Below, piece after piece: positions 27,183-36,228 of a stretch of DNA of 64,000 bases. Made by a program: the position numbers and the translations under genes. The stretch spans positions 3,658,001 to 3,722,000 of the forward strand of contig NZ_CP108474.1 of NCBI RefSeq assembly GCF_036226445.1. The letters run 5' to 3'. Position 1 is the first letter of the stretch. Each line of letters opens with the position of its first letter. Below the pieces are notes generated by a model that saw nothing but the letters and a program-made list of their open reading frames with translations, was not told where the DNA came from and ran no database searches. Source of the stretch: Streptomyces sp. NBC_01255. Its GTDB lineage: Bacteria; Actinomycetota; Actinomycetes; Streptomycetales; Streptomycetaceae.

Positions 27183-29426
27183 TTGTCCCACACCGGTTCG
27201 TCCCGCCGCCACCTCACCGCCGCCGTCGCCGTGGCCCTCGCCGCCGCCTGCGCGGGCACGTTCACGACGGGCGTGGCCCTCGCCACCACCGAGACGACGA
27301 CCGCCGTTTCGAGCGGTACGGCCCAGGAGAGTGCCGCCGCGCTCCTGCCGAACTCGTACGTGACCGGCAACGGACCGACGGGCTTCCTGTCCGTCCGCTG
27401 GGCCGCTCCTTCCGGCGGGCAGTCGGAGTACCGATGGACGCGGTACCAGGGCGGCGTCACCACCCTCCTGCCCGCGGGCACGTACGAGGGCAGCGCCGGC
27501 TCGGACGTGATCGTGAAGAAGGTCAACGGGACGACGTACAACCTGTACGACATGGCCACGGGCGTCGCCCCCGTCGTCATCGACACCACCTCCGTCGGCG
27601 CGACCGCCCGGCTCGTACGGGCCGAGGGCTCGACCCTCGTCATGGAGGTCCCGCGCGCCGGGGGCGGCTCGGACGTCCACCTCGTCGGCAAGGCGGCCGA
27701 CGGGACCCTCCTGAACCGCAAGGTCGCCGGGGTTCCCGACACCACCTCCGTCCGCTCCTACTTCCCGGTCGCGCCGGGCGAGCTGCTCGTCCGCTACTGG
27801 GACTCCGCCCAGAGCGTCCTGCGCGCGCTCCTCGTGGACGTCGCCACGGCCAAGGTCACGGAGAACCGGGTGCTCACCGAGAGCATCGCGAGCCCCGACG
27901 TGACCGCCTCCGCCACCCATGTGGTCTGGAGCGAGTACGCCAGCGACACCACCACGGCCCTCTGGCTGGCCAAGCGCGGCCAGGAGGGCGCCACGCGGGT
28001 CCCCGTGGGCTCGAACGCGACGCTGGCGCTCGGGGTCCTGGGCGACGACTGGGTGGCGTACGGCGATCCGCGAGGGTTCGCGACGGCCAGGCCCAACCCC
28101 CTGCACGCCCTGACGGTCCGCTCGCTGACCGACGGCCGCACGGTCAAGCTCCTCGACCTCGTGCACCGTGTCGTCCCCACCGGCGACGGCACCCTCCTCG
28201 TCCAGGGCTCCACGCTCGCGCAGGGCGAGGGCCTCTACCGGCTCACGGTCGGCGCGGACGGCGAACCGGCCGCCATCCTCGTCGCGAGCACGGGCCGCCC
28301 CCTCGTGTACACGGTCACCGGCGTGACGGTCCCCGCGACCGTCGACTTCTCCGTCGCCAGGAACGGCGTGCCGCTGAAGTGGCAGGGCAGCGGCAGCAGC
28401 GTCGGGAAGGTGACCCTGGAGCTGACGCACACGGCGACGGGGGCCCGCGCGACCTTGGGCGCGACCACGCAGGGGGCCGTCAGCCTGAACTGGGGCGGCA
28501 CCTTCGACAACGGCACGGCCGTCCACAACGGCGACTACACCTGGCGACTGACGACCGTGCCCTACAACGGGATCGGCGAGAAGGCGGAGCTGACGGGCTC
28601 GTTCAAGGTCATCGGCCGGCCGGCGGACCACGACTTCTCGAACAGCACCTCGCCCGACCTGCTCTTCCGCAGTGGCGGCCGGCTCTCCGTCTTCGACGCC
28701 CGACAGTTCCTGGACAGCAACACAACGGACCCGCTGTCGGAGGTCGTCGTCGGATCCGGCTGGGACACGTACGACCGGATCGTCACCCCCGGAAACCTGG
28801 GCGGCACCGTCCACGCCGACCTGCTCGGCCGGGACAAGAGCGGCGTGCTGTGGTCGTACGCGGGCACCGGCATTCCGTCCGTCCCCTTCAAGACGCGTAC
28901 GAGGGTCGGCGGCGGCTGGGGGATCTACAACAAGATCACCGCCGGCCTCGACGTCAGCGGCGACGGCCGCCGCGACCTCCTGGCCACCGACAAGGACGGC
29001 GCCCTGTGGCTCTACAAGGGCACGGGCTCCATCACCTCTCCCTTCCGGCCGCGGGTGAGGGTCGGCGGCGGCTGGGGGATCTACAACAAGATCACCGCCA
29101 CCGGGAACATCGGCGGCGGCCCCGCCGGAGACCTCATCGCCCGAGACAAGGACGGCGTCGACTGGCTCTACCTCGGCAAGGGCGACGGCACGTTCGCCGC
29201 CCGGACCCGGATCAGCAGCGACTGGGGCTACTACACCGACCTGATCGCCGTCGGTGACGCCGACCGCGACGGCCGGTCCGACCTCGTCGTCCGTCATGTG
29301 ACCGGCGGCGACACGGGCAGCCTCCTCTTCTACCCCGGCAGCGGCGACTGGCGGAACCCCTTCCCGAAGGAGGTGTCGATCGACTCGTCGCGGCGGTTCG
29401 TCCGTGACGGCACCCTGATGTTCTGA
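27183..29426 (+). CDS. Secreted FG-GAP/VCBS repeat protein 3
   Basis: This 747-aa paralogue starts at TTG (MSHTGSSRRHLTAAVAVALA signal) behind GAGGGAGAA. The N-terminal block has GPTGFLS and YRWTRYQGGVTTLLP, the linker HNGDYTWRLTTVPYNGIGE, and the FG-GAP part LDVSGDGRRDLLATDKDG and GDADRDGRSDL. The repeat tract 29062-29119 is identical over 58 nt to 31331-31388 in gene 4. The final blade differs (HVTGGDTGSLLFYPGSGDW). Same probable extracellular binding role as its neighbours. Confidence 0.85.
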   Translation: MSHTGSSRRHLTAAVAVALAAACAGTFTTGVALATTETTTAVSSGTAQESAAALLPNSYVTGNGPTGFLSVRWAAPSGGQSEYRWTRYQGGVTTLLPAGTYEGSAGSDVIVKKVNGTTYNLYDMATGVAPVVIDTTSVGATARLVRAEGSTLVMEVPRAGGGSDVHLVGKAADGTLLNRKVAGVPDTTSVRSYFPVAPGELLVRYWDSAQSVLRALLVDVATAKVTENRVLTESIASPDVTASATHVVWSEYASDTTTALWLAKRGQEGATRVPVGSNATLALGVLGDDWVAYGDPRGFATARPNPLHALTVRSLTDGRTVKLLDLVHRVVPTGDGTLLVQGSTLAQGEGLYRLTVGADGEPAAILVASTGRPLVYTVTGVTVPATVDFSVARNGVPLKWQGSGSSVGKVTLELTHTATGARATLGATTQGAVSLNWGGTFDNGTAVHNGDYTWRLTTVPYNGIGEKAELTGSFKVIGRPADHDFSNSTSPDLLFRSGGRLSVFDARQFLDSNTTDPLSEVVVGSGWDTYDRIVTPGNLGGTVHADLLGRDKSGVLWSYAGTGIPSVPFKTRTRVGGGWGIYNKITAGLDVSGDGRRDLLATDKDGALWLYKGTGSITSPFRPRVRVGGGWGIYNKITATGNIGGGPAGDLIARDKDGVDWLYLGKGDGTFAARTRISSDWGYYTDLIAVGDADRDGRSDLVVRHVTGGDTGSLLFYPGSGDWRNPFPKEVSIDSSRRFVRDGTLMF

Positions 29427-29466
29427 CCCGCCACCCGACCTGCGCAGCCGAAGAGAGAACAGAGCC

Positions 29467-31674
29467 TTGACGCGTACGAGAAGCACCCGGTACCGCTTCG
29501 CCCTCGCCACGGCCGTGGCCACCGCCCTCGCCGTGACGGCGGGCGGGACGGCCGGGGCCTCCGCGCCGACGACCTCGTTCGCGGCGACGGTGGCGGCGGA
29601 GCAGAACATCGCCGTCCCGTTCCCGGTCGACGCGACGGTCGTGAGCGCCGGTCCGACCGGCTTCCTCAGCGCCCAGAGCGGCGAACAGCTCACCTGGCGG
29701 TGGACGCGGTACGCGGACGGCGTCGCGACCGTGCTCCCGCCGGGCTCGTACCGGGGCGCCAAGCAGACGGACATCGTGGCGAGGACCGACGGGAGCGGCG
29801 TCTACACGCTGTCCGACATGGCGACGGGAGGCGACCCGCTGGAGGTCGACACCCGCCCCCTGGGCGAGGGTTACACCCTCGCCGGGGTCGCGGGCAGCAC
29901 CCTCGTCATGAGGAAGGCCGCCGCGACCGGCGGCACGGAGCTCCACCTCGTCGGGAAGGAGCAGGGCGTCCTCGTCGACCACACGGTGACCGGGCTGCCC
30001 GCCGAGATCGTGAACCCCTTCGTCATCGTGGACTCGCCCGGCACCGTGCTGGTCCGGTACACGGTCACGGTGGACGGGGTGAAGCGGAGCCGCGTGACCA
30101 TCGTGGACGTCGCGACCCACGCGGTCGTCGAGGAGCACGAGACGTCCGACGTCCCGGTCATCGGCATGGCCCTGTCGGCGACCCACATCGCCTGGGTCGA
30201 GAAGCCGGCCGACTCGACGGTGAAGGTGGCCGTGGCGCGGCGGGGCGGCACCGCCGAGACCGTTCGCCACGACACGGGCAGCACGGGCAACGTGGCCATC
30301 CAGATCGTGGGCGACTGGCTGACGCACCGGCGTTACTCGGTCAACGCGCCCACCACGGCGAACCCCCTGTACTCGCTGTACGCCCGCCCCCTGTCGGGTG
30401 GCGAGCCGGTCAAGCTCCTGGAACACACGCTGACCTCCACGGCCGGCCCCGACGGAACCCAGCTCGTGCGGGGCGGGACCTTCGAGCACGACGAGGGCCT
30501 CTACCGCATCGCCCCCGGCACCGCCGGTGCCCGGCCCGTCGCCACCCTCGTCGCGAGCACCGGCCAGCCCACCACCCTGGAGCTGGCGAGCCACACCGTC
30601 CCCACGACGCTCGACCTCGACCTGCCCGGCGCCGGCGCCCTGACCTGGACCTTGAGCCGGGGCGCGAACGCGGGCCTCGAACTCGTCCACAAGGCGACCG
30701 GGAAGACGGCGACGCCGGGCCTCCCCACCATCACCGAAGGAGTCCACACCGCGCGCTGGGACGGTCTCTTCGACGACGGCATCACCGCCTACAACGGCGA
30801 GTACACGTGGAAACTGACGGCGACGCCCTGGGACCGCGTCGGCCCCGACCTCGTCCGCACCGGCACCTTCAAGCTCCTCCGCAAGCCCACCTCGCACGAC
30901 TTCAACGACAACGGCAGCTCGGACCTGCTCCTGCGGAACGACCTCGGTGAGCTGCTGGTGCACGACAGCCACATGGACCCCTACCAGCGGGGACCGGTCT
31001 GGCAGAAGAGGGCCCCTGTACGGATCGGCACCGGCTGGAACACCTACGACCAGGTGCTCGTCGCGCCCGGGAACATCGCCGGATCCGCGTACGCGGACAT
31101 CGTCGCCCGCGACCGGTCGGGGGTCCTCTGGCTCCACCAGGGCGCCGGGCGGACCCTCGCGCCCCGGGTACGCGTCGGCGGCGGCTGGCAGATCTACGAC
31201 CGGATCACCGGCGGCGGCGACATGAGCGGCGACGGCCGCCCCGACCTCCTCGCCACCGACAAGGCCGGCGTCCTGTGGCTCTACAAGGGCACCGGATCCG
31301 CCACCGCCCCGTTCTCGAAGGCCGTGCGGATCGGCGGCGGCTGGGGGATCTACAACAAGATCACCGCCACCGGGAACATCGGCGGCGGACCCGCCGGTGA
31401 CCTCGTCGCCCGCGACAAGGACGGCGTGCTGTGGCTCTACCTCGGCAAGGGTGACGGCACGTTCGCCCCCCGGACCCGGATCGGCGGCGGCTGGGGCACC
31501 TTCCCGCCCACCGCGATGGGCGACGTCGACCGCGACGGGCGGCCGGACCTCGTGGCGTACCGCAACGAGACGGTGTACTTCGCCAAGGGCACCGGGGACT
31601 GGAAGGCACCCTTCGCGCCCGTCCGGGAGTCCACGTACCTGCCGACCAACTCGTACGCCCCGACGGTGTTCTAA
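29467..31674 (+). CDS. Secreted FG-GAP/VCBS repeat protein 4
   Basis: This 735-aa paralogue has a TTG start behind GAAGAGAGAA and signal peptide RFALATAVATALAVTAGGTAG. It shows GPTGFLS, WRWTRYADGVATVLPP, the linker YNGEYTWKLTATPWDRVGP and FG-GAP loops GDMSGDGRPDLLATDKAG and GDVDRDGRPDL. It is 40 nt after gene 3. Its stop overlaps that of the convergent ATPase gene by 4 nt (CTAA), so transcripts from the two strands meet here. Confidence 0.85.
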   Translation: MTRTRSTRYRFALATAVATALAVTAGGTAGASAPTTSFAATVAAEQNIAVPFPVDATVVSAGPTGFLSAQSGEQLTWRWTRYADGVATVLPPGSYRGAKQTDIVARTDGSGVYTLSDMATGGDPLEVDTRPLGEGYTLAGVAGSTLVMRKAAATGGTELHLVGKEQGVLVDHTVTGLPAEIVNPFVIVDSPGTVLVRYTVTVDGVKRSRVTIVDVATHAVVEEHETSDVPVIGMALSATHIAWVEKPADSTVKVAVARRGGTAETVRHDTGSTGNVAIQIVGDWLTHRRYSVNAPTTANPLYSLYARPLSGGEPVKLLEHTLTSTAGPDGTQLVRGGTFEHDEGLYRIAPGTAGARPVATLVASTGQPTTLELASHTVPTTLDLDLPGAGALTWTLSRGANAGLELVHKATGKTATPGLPTITEGVHTARWDGLFDDGITAYNGEYTWKLTATPWDRVGPDLVRTGTFKLLRKPTSHDFNDNGSSDLLLRNDLGELLVHDSHMDPYQRGPVWQKRAPVRIGTGWNTYDQVLVAPGNIAGSAYADIVARDRSGVLWLHQGAGRTLAPRVRVGGGWQIYDRITGGGDMSGDGRPDLLATDKAGVLWLYKGTGSATAPFSKAVRIGGGWGIYNKITATGNIGGGPAGDLVARDKDGVLWLYLGKGDGTFAPRTRIGGGWGTFPPTAMGDVDRDGRPDLVAYRNETVYFAKGTGDWKAPFAPVRESTYLPTNSYAPTVF

Positions 31675-32096
31675 GGCGCGAGCGGGACCGGCGGAACGGT
31701 GGGGATGGTCGCCCAGACCGTCTTGCCGACGGACCGGTCCTTCACGCCCCACGCGGTCGCGAGGGCGGCTACGAGCAGCAGCCCGTAGCCGCCCTCGTCG
31801 GGCTGCCCGGACGGTAACGGGCGGCGCTCGCCCCGCGCGTCGGAGAGCTCGATGCGTACGTGGTCGTCGGCGCGTTCCATCCGCACCTCGAAGTCCCTCC
31901 CCGGCACCCGGCCCTGAAGGGCGGCGTTGCTCGCGAGCTCGGCGACGACCAGTTCGGCCGCCTCGGCGGCGGAACCGGTCACGCCCCACTCGTGGAGCTG
32001 CTGCACGGCGAGTAGCCGCGCCAGACGTGCGCCCCGGCGCGTGGCCGAGAGCCGGAGCGTGAACTCACCGGTTGGGGTGGCGGTTTCGGACTTCAT
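31671..32096 (-). CDS. Anti-sigma-type ATP-binding protein (HATPase_c_2)
   Basis: This 141-aa histidine-kinase-like ATPase domain has no dimerisation part. The N-box ELVVAELASNAAL, the D in IELSDARG and the G-box GGYGLLLVAALATAWG are recognisable. In Streptomyces these short ATPases are often encoded beside an XRE regulator and a DUF397 protein (abaA/whiJ-type clusters). That is the case here, with the XRE gene starting 91 nt away on the opposite strand. It may act as an anti-sigma or partner-switching protein. Confidence 0.88.
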   Translation of the reverse strand: MKSETATPTGEFTLRLSATRRGARLARLLAVQQLHEWGVTGSAAEAAELVVAELASNAALQGRVPGRDFEVRMERADDHVRIELSDARGERRPLPSGQPDEGGYGLLLVAALATAWGVKDRSVGKTVWATIPTVPPVPLAP

Positions 32097-32187
32097 GCCC
32101 CTGAGAGTGGTGGGTGCGCCCTACGCTGAACAGCAGCGACGCGACGACGTTGAGTCACTGTACGGGTGCGCCAAGAGGGCGGTACGG

Positions 32188-33051
32188 ATGTCGGGCAACG
32201 AGGAGGAGCGGCCGGAACGGCCCTCCGAAGCGGACGGTACGGCGCACTTGTTTCGTGCGCTCGGAAAGATCATCAAGGTGCTGCGGAAGAACGCGGGCCT
32301 GAGCCAGGCGGAACTGGCCGACATCACGCATTGCAGCGAGGACCTGATCTCCTCCATGGAGCGGGGCGTACGAATCCCCCAACCGGACTTCCTGATCCGG
32401 GCGGACCCCGTGCTGAACGCGGGCGGGGTGTTGGTGGCGGCTGTGGATGATCTACGGGACGCCCAGGCGAGGGCGCGGGTGCGGCACCCGGACTGGTTCC
32501 GGAGCTTCGCTGCGGCGGAAGCTTTGGCGGTTGCCCTGCACTACTACGAAGTACAGGCGGTGCCTGGCCTGTTGCAGACGGAGGCATACGCACGGGCCGT
32601 GATGCGCCATCGGCGGCCCGTCTGGGACGAGCAGACGATTGAGAAATGGGTGGCCGACCGCTTGGCCCGCCAGTCGCTCTTCGACAAGTGGCCAGCGAAG
32701 ACGATCAGCTTCGTCCTGGAGGAGGCCATTCTGCGCCGCCCCACCGGCGGCCTCAGCGTCCACCACGAACAACTGCGCCGCATCCTGGACATCGCCAGTC
32801 GGCGCACGGTCCATCTCCAGGTGATGCCACTGACGAGGAAGGACCACCCCTCCCTCGACGGCGCGTTCACGCTGCTGACGCCGCAAGGGCGGCGCGAGGT
32901 CGCTTACACCGAGATCTACGGCCACGCTCGGCTGATCACCGACCCTGAAGAGGTACGTGTGTACGCAGAGCGCTATGGGATCATCCGGGCGCAGGCACTC
33001 ACGCCCCGCGAGTCCCTGGAGTTGATCGAGAAGATGCTGGGAGAGCTATGA
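32188..33051 (+). CDS. XRE-family regulator with DUF5753 (WhiJ-like)
   Basis: This 287-aa protein has an N-terminal helix-turn-helix (IIKVLRKNAGLSQAELADITHCSEDLISSMERG) followed by DUF5753 (about 100-280). The DUF5753 part includes YEVQAVPGLLQTEAYARAV and PLTRKDHPSLDGAFTLL. ATG at 32188 is used because AGAGGGCGG precedes it and the HTH is complete. The stop overlaps the DUF397 start by 4 nt. WhiJ-type regulators act with DUF397 proteins in Streptomyces development; the target is unknown, but flanking FG-GAP genes are candidates. Confidence 0.9.
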   Translation: MSGNEEERPERPSEADGTAHLFRALGKIIKVLRKNAGLSQAELADITHCSEDLISSMERGVRIPQPDFLIRADPVLNAGGVLVAAVDDLRDAQARARVRHPDWFRSFAAAEALAVALHYYEVQAVPGLLQTEAYARAVMRHRRPVWDEQTIEKWVADRLARQSLFDKWPAKTISFVLEEAILRRPTGGLSVHHEQLRRILDIASRRTVHLQVMPLTRKDHPSLDGAFTLLTPQGRREVAYTEIYGHARLITDPEEVRVYAERYGIIRAQALTPRESLELIEKMLGEL

Positions 33052-33242
33052 GCACCACCGATCTGGCCTGGTTCAAGAGCAGCTACAGCAGCGGCGAGGG
33101 CGGCAACTGCATCGAAGTCGCCGCGCACCCCACCACCATCCACCTCCGCGACTCCAAAGTCCCCCACGGCCCCCAGCTCGCCGTATCGCCCGCGACGTGG
33201 TCCGCGTTCGTCTCGTACGCTGCGTTTCCTAAGCAATCATGA
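33048..33242 (+). CDS. DUF397 small protein
   Basis: This 64-aa protein has the canonical DUF397 signature LAWFKSSYSSGEGGNCIEVA, LRDSKVPHGPQLAVSPATWSAFV. It overlaps the XRE gene by 4 nt. Proteins of this family are the usual partners of WhiJ-like regulators and may antagonise them. Confidence 0.93.
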   Translation: MSTTDLAWFKSSYSSGEGGNCIEVAAHPTTIHLRDSKVPHGPQLAVSPATWSAFVSYAAFPKQS

Positions 33243-33298
33243 GGAGCGGGCGCGGTGTTGAGTGACACCGGGCCCGCATCCCTGGGGGGATACGCATC

Positions 33299-35509
33299 AT
33301 GAATCACGCGCACATACGCGGCCGTCGGCTCGCCGTGGCCGTCACCGCCGTGCTCGCCGTCTCCGCCGTCGGCGGGACGCTCGTCACCGCGCCCGCAGCG
33401 GTGGCCGCCGTCGCCGCCCCGGCCGCGCCGCTGGACGCGCAGGACATCACGTTCCCGGCGGGCGAGAAGCTCGTCAGCGCCGGGACCGCCGGGTTCCTCA
33501 CCTCGAAGGACGACGGCGCGGGCGGGTCCGCACTGACGTGGACGTATTTCGACGACGGCGTCACGTGGCCGGTTCCGTCATCGGTCGCGTACCAGAGCCG
33601 TTCGGACACGATCGTCACCCGCGACGGGTACCGCTTCATCCTGCGGGACATGAGCGGGAACGGGGTCTCGACCTACGTGGAGCCGGTCGGGCTCGGGGCG
33701 GGCTACAAGGTCGCCGGGGCGGCCGGTTCGACGCTCTTCCTGAGCGTGCCGAACCCGACGTACGGGGGCGAGGACCTCTACCGGCTCACCCGGGTGAACG
33801 GCGTGCAGCAGCAGGAGAAGATCACGCCCTTCGGCCGCGGCCGTGACTACAAGGTCCTGTCCCACTCGCTCACCAGCGTGGTCGTCGTCTACACGGAGGA
33901 CGGCAGCACCGGACCGATGTACCGCCGCGCGCTGGCGGACCTCGGCGGCGGTTTCCTGAAGGAGGAGCGGGCCCTCCTGGCGTTCGACCCGGCCACGGTC
34001 ACGACCGCGATCAGCCCGTCGTACATCGCGTGGACGGAGTACGTGGACGGCGCCGCCAGGGTGGCGATCGAGAAGCGGAGCGAGTACGCGCCCTTCAAGC
34101 GCGTCTCGCTGGGCGCGGGCTCCAAGGGTGTCGTGGTCGGGTTCTCCGGCGACTGGGTGCTGTACGGCGTGCCGGACGGGCTCACGGCCCCGACGGCCAA
34201 CCCGCTGCACGCTCTGACCGCGCAGAACGTGCTCACCAGCGAGACAGTGACGCTGCTCGACCACTTCACGTCCACGTCGACCGCGCCCGACGGAAGCATC
34301 TACGTCCAGGGCGGGAAGTCGACCGACGGGGAAGGACTGTTCAAGATCACGGAGGGCGACCACCCGACGGCCTCGCTGATCGCGGGCACCCCCGGCGCGT
34401 CCACCGCGCCGACCGTCCTCGGCAGCACGGTCCCCGGCGTGGCGGACCTCGACCGCAACGGCGGTCAGGTCGCCATGGAGTGGCAGCTCTCCCGGTACAA
34501 CGTGAACATGGACGTCACCCTGCGGCACACCGCGACCGGGAAGACGTACACGAAGCGCCTCACGCGGCCTGCCGCGCCCGCGCGGCTCACGTGGGACGGG
34601 CTGACCTCGGACGGGTTCAGCGCCCCGAACGGCGACTACACCTGGAACGTCACCCTGACGCCGACCAACGCCATCGGGTACCCGGGATACGCGTCGGGCG
34701 CCTTCAAGGTGACCCGGAAGGCCAACCCGCACGACTACAGCGACAACGGTTCGGCCGACCTGCTCGCGCGGGACGCGTCGGGCGTGCTGTGGCGGGACGA
34801 CCTGCTCGACTGGCCGGTGGGCGGTCAGGTGACGCCGGCGAAGCCCCGCGTCAAGATCGGCAGCGGGTGGAACACGTACAACCTGATCGAGGCGGCCGGG
34901 AACAACGGCGGCTCCGCCGTCGGTGACGTCCTCGGACGGGACACGGCCGGTGTGCTGTGGAACTACCCCGGCAAGGGCGACGGCACGTTCGGGACCCGGA
35001 TCAAGGTCGGCCCCGGCTGGGGCGTCTACAACAAGCTCGCCGGCGGGTCCGACCTGAACGGTGACGGCAAGGCCGACCTCGTCGCCACCGACGCGTCCGG
35101 CCTGCTGTGGTTCTACAAGGGCACGGGCAGCTCCACCGTGCCGTACGCCGGCCGCGTGAAGATCGGGCCCGGCTGGGGCGTCTACAACCAGCTGACGGCC
35201 GTCGGGAACATCGCCGGGGGTGTCGCCGGGGACCTCGTCGCCCGGGACGCGGCGGGCGTGCTGTGGCTGTACCTCGGGAAGGGCGACGGTACGTTCGCGG
35301 CCCGGACCAAGATCGGTACGGGCTGGGGCGGTTACAGCCAGCTCGTGGGCGCCGGCGACACGAACAACGACGGCCGGCCCGACCTCGTCGCGTACGGGTC
35401 GGCGGGGACGCACGTGTTCCTCGGGACGGGGTCGTGGTCGGCGCCGTTCACGAAGACGACGACCTCGCTGTACGCGGGCGAGGGGACCAAGTTCACGTCG
35501 GTGTCGTGA
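33299..35509 (+). CDS. Secreted FG-GAP/VCBS repeat protein 5
   Basis: This 736-aa paralogue, unlike the other four, starts with ATG (behind GGGGGGATA). The signal peptide RRLAVAVTAVLAVSAVGGTLV leads to the shared AGTAGFLTS block, linker PNGDYTWNVTLTPTNAIGY and FG-GAP repeats with SDLNGDGKADLVATDASG and GDTNNDGRPDL. It is separated from protein 4 by the ATPase/XRE/DUF397 triad and lies 56 nt after the DUF397 gene, so it may be co-transcribed with the regulator. A hairpin follows the gene. Confidence 0.85.
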   Translation: MNHAHIRGRRLAVAVTAVLAVSAVGGTLVTAPAAVAAVAAPAAPLDAQDITFPAGEKLVSAGTAGFLTSKDDGAGGSALTWTYFDDGVTWPVPSSVAYQSRSDTIVTRDGYRFILRDMSGNGVSTYVEPVGLGAGYKVAGAAGSTLFLSVPNPTYGGEDLYRLTRVNGVQQQEKITPFGRGRDYKVLSHSLTSVVVVYTEDGSTGPMYRRALADLGGGFLKEERALLAFDPATVTTAISPSYIAWTEYVDGAARVAIEKRSEYAPFKRVSLGAGSKGVVVGFSGDWVLYGVPDGLTAPTANPLHALTAQNVLTSETVTLLDHFTSTSTAPDGSIYVQGGKSTDGEGLFKITEGDHPTASLIAGTPGASTAPTVLGSTVPGVADLDRNGGQVAMEWQLSRYNVNMDVTLRHTATGKTYTKRLTRPAAPARLTWDGLTSDGFSAPNGDYTWNVTLTPTNAIGYPGYASGAFKVTRKANPHDYSDNGSADLLARDASGVLWRDDLLDWPVGGQVTPAKPRVKIGSGWNTYNLIEAAGNNGGSAVGDVLGRDTAGVLWNYPGKGDGTFGTRIKVGPGWGVYNKLAGGSDLNGDGKADLVATDASGLLWFYKGTGSSTVPYAGRVKIGPGWGVYNQLTAVGNIAGGVAGDLVARDAAGVLWLYLGKGDGTFAARTKIGTGWGGYSQLVGAGDTNNDGRPDLVAYGSAGTHVFLGTGSWSAPFTKTTTSLYAGEGTKFTSVS

Positions 35510-35518
35510 TGACGGTCG

Positions 35519-35539
35519 CCTGACCCGGTACGGGTCAGG
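35519..35539 (+). terminator. Hairpin after FG-GAP gene 5
   Basis: CCTGACCC and GGGTCAGG form an 8-bp stem with a 5-nt loop, 10 nt past the stop. There is no T-tract, which is common for Streptomyces terminators. Confidence 0.55.
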
Positions 35540-35583
35540 GCCTGCCGGTCGCGCCTCGGACCGCTCGTCGTAGCATCCGGGGC

Positions 35584-36207
35584 GTGACCTCCAGGACCTT
35601 CGTTCTCTTCGACGTCGACGGCACCCTCATGGACGCCGTCGCCAACCAGCGCCGCATGTGGCACGAGTGGGCCGCGCGGTACGGGCTCGACGGGGACGAG
35701 GTGTACGCCGTCGCCCTGCGGACGCGACCCGTCGAGACCTTCGCGGCCGTCGCCCCGGGACACGACCCGGACGAGTGCCTCGCCCTGCTGCACGAGCTGG
35801 AGGACGAGGACGTCCGTACGGGCACGTACACGGCCTTCGACGGGGCCGCCGAGCTGCTCGCCGGCCTTCCGGCGGACCGGTGGGCGCTGGTCACGTCGAA
35901 CTACGAACACCGGGTGCGGGGGCGCTTCGAGCGGACCGGGCTGCCGCTGCCCGGGCTGATCGTGGACGCGGCCTCGGTGGCCGAGGGGAAGCCGTCCCCT
36001 GTCCCGTACCTGCTCGCGGCCGAGAAGCTGGGCGCGGATCCCGCGGAGTGCCTGGTCATCGAGGACGCTCCGTCGGGGGTCCGCTCGGGGCTCGCGGCCG
36101 GGATGACGGTCTGGTCGGTCAACGGGCCGGAGCTGGTGGAGGGCGCCCATCGCCACTTCGACACGCTCGCGGAGGCGGCCCCGCACGTCCTGGCCGCTCT
36201 GAGCTAG
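35584..36207 (+). CDS. HAD-family hydrolase (sugar-phosphatase-like)
   Basis: This 207-aa HAD phosphatase has motif I LFDVDGTLMD (nucleophile and acid Asp), motif II VTSNY, motif III Lys in EGKPSP and motif IV IEDAPSGVRSG. The alpha-helical cap between motifs I and II is the beta-phosphoglucomutase/GPP type. GTG start. It is a probable small-phosphate-ester phosphatase; the substrate is not predictable. Downstream is repeat-rich non-coding DNA. Confidence 0.88.
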   Translation: MTSRTFVLFDVDGTLMDAVANQRRMWHEWAARYGLDGDEVYAVALRTRPVETFAAVAPGHDPDECLALLHELEDEDVRTGTYTAFDGAAELLAGLPADRWALVTSNYEHRVRGRFERTGLPLPGLIVDAASVAEGKPSPVPYLLAAEKLGADPAECLVIEDAPSGVRSGLAAGMTVWSVNGPELVEGAHRHFDTLAEAAPHVLAALS

Positions 36208-36228
36208 CAGGGGGTGGGCCTGCTTCGT

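Noticed and set aside
25107..29774. A 1555-codon antisense frame across FG-GAP genes 2-4
   Set aside because: It mirrors the repeats of the sense genes, lacks recognisable domains and has no ribosome site.
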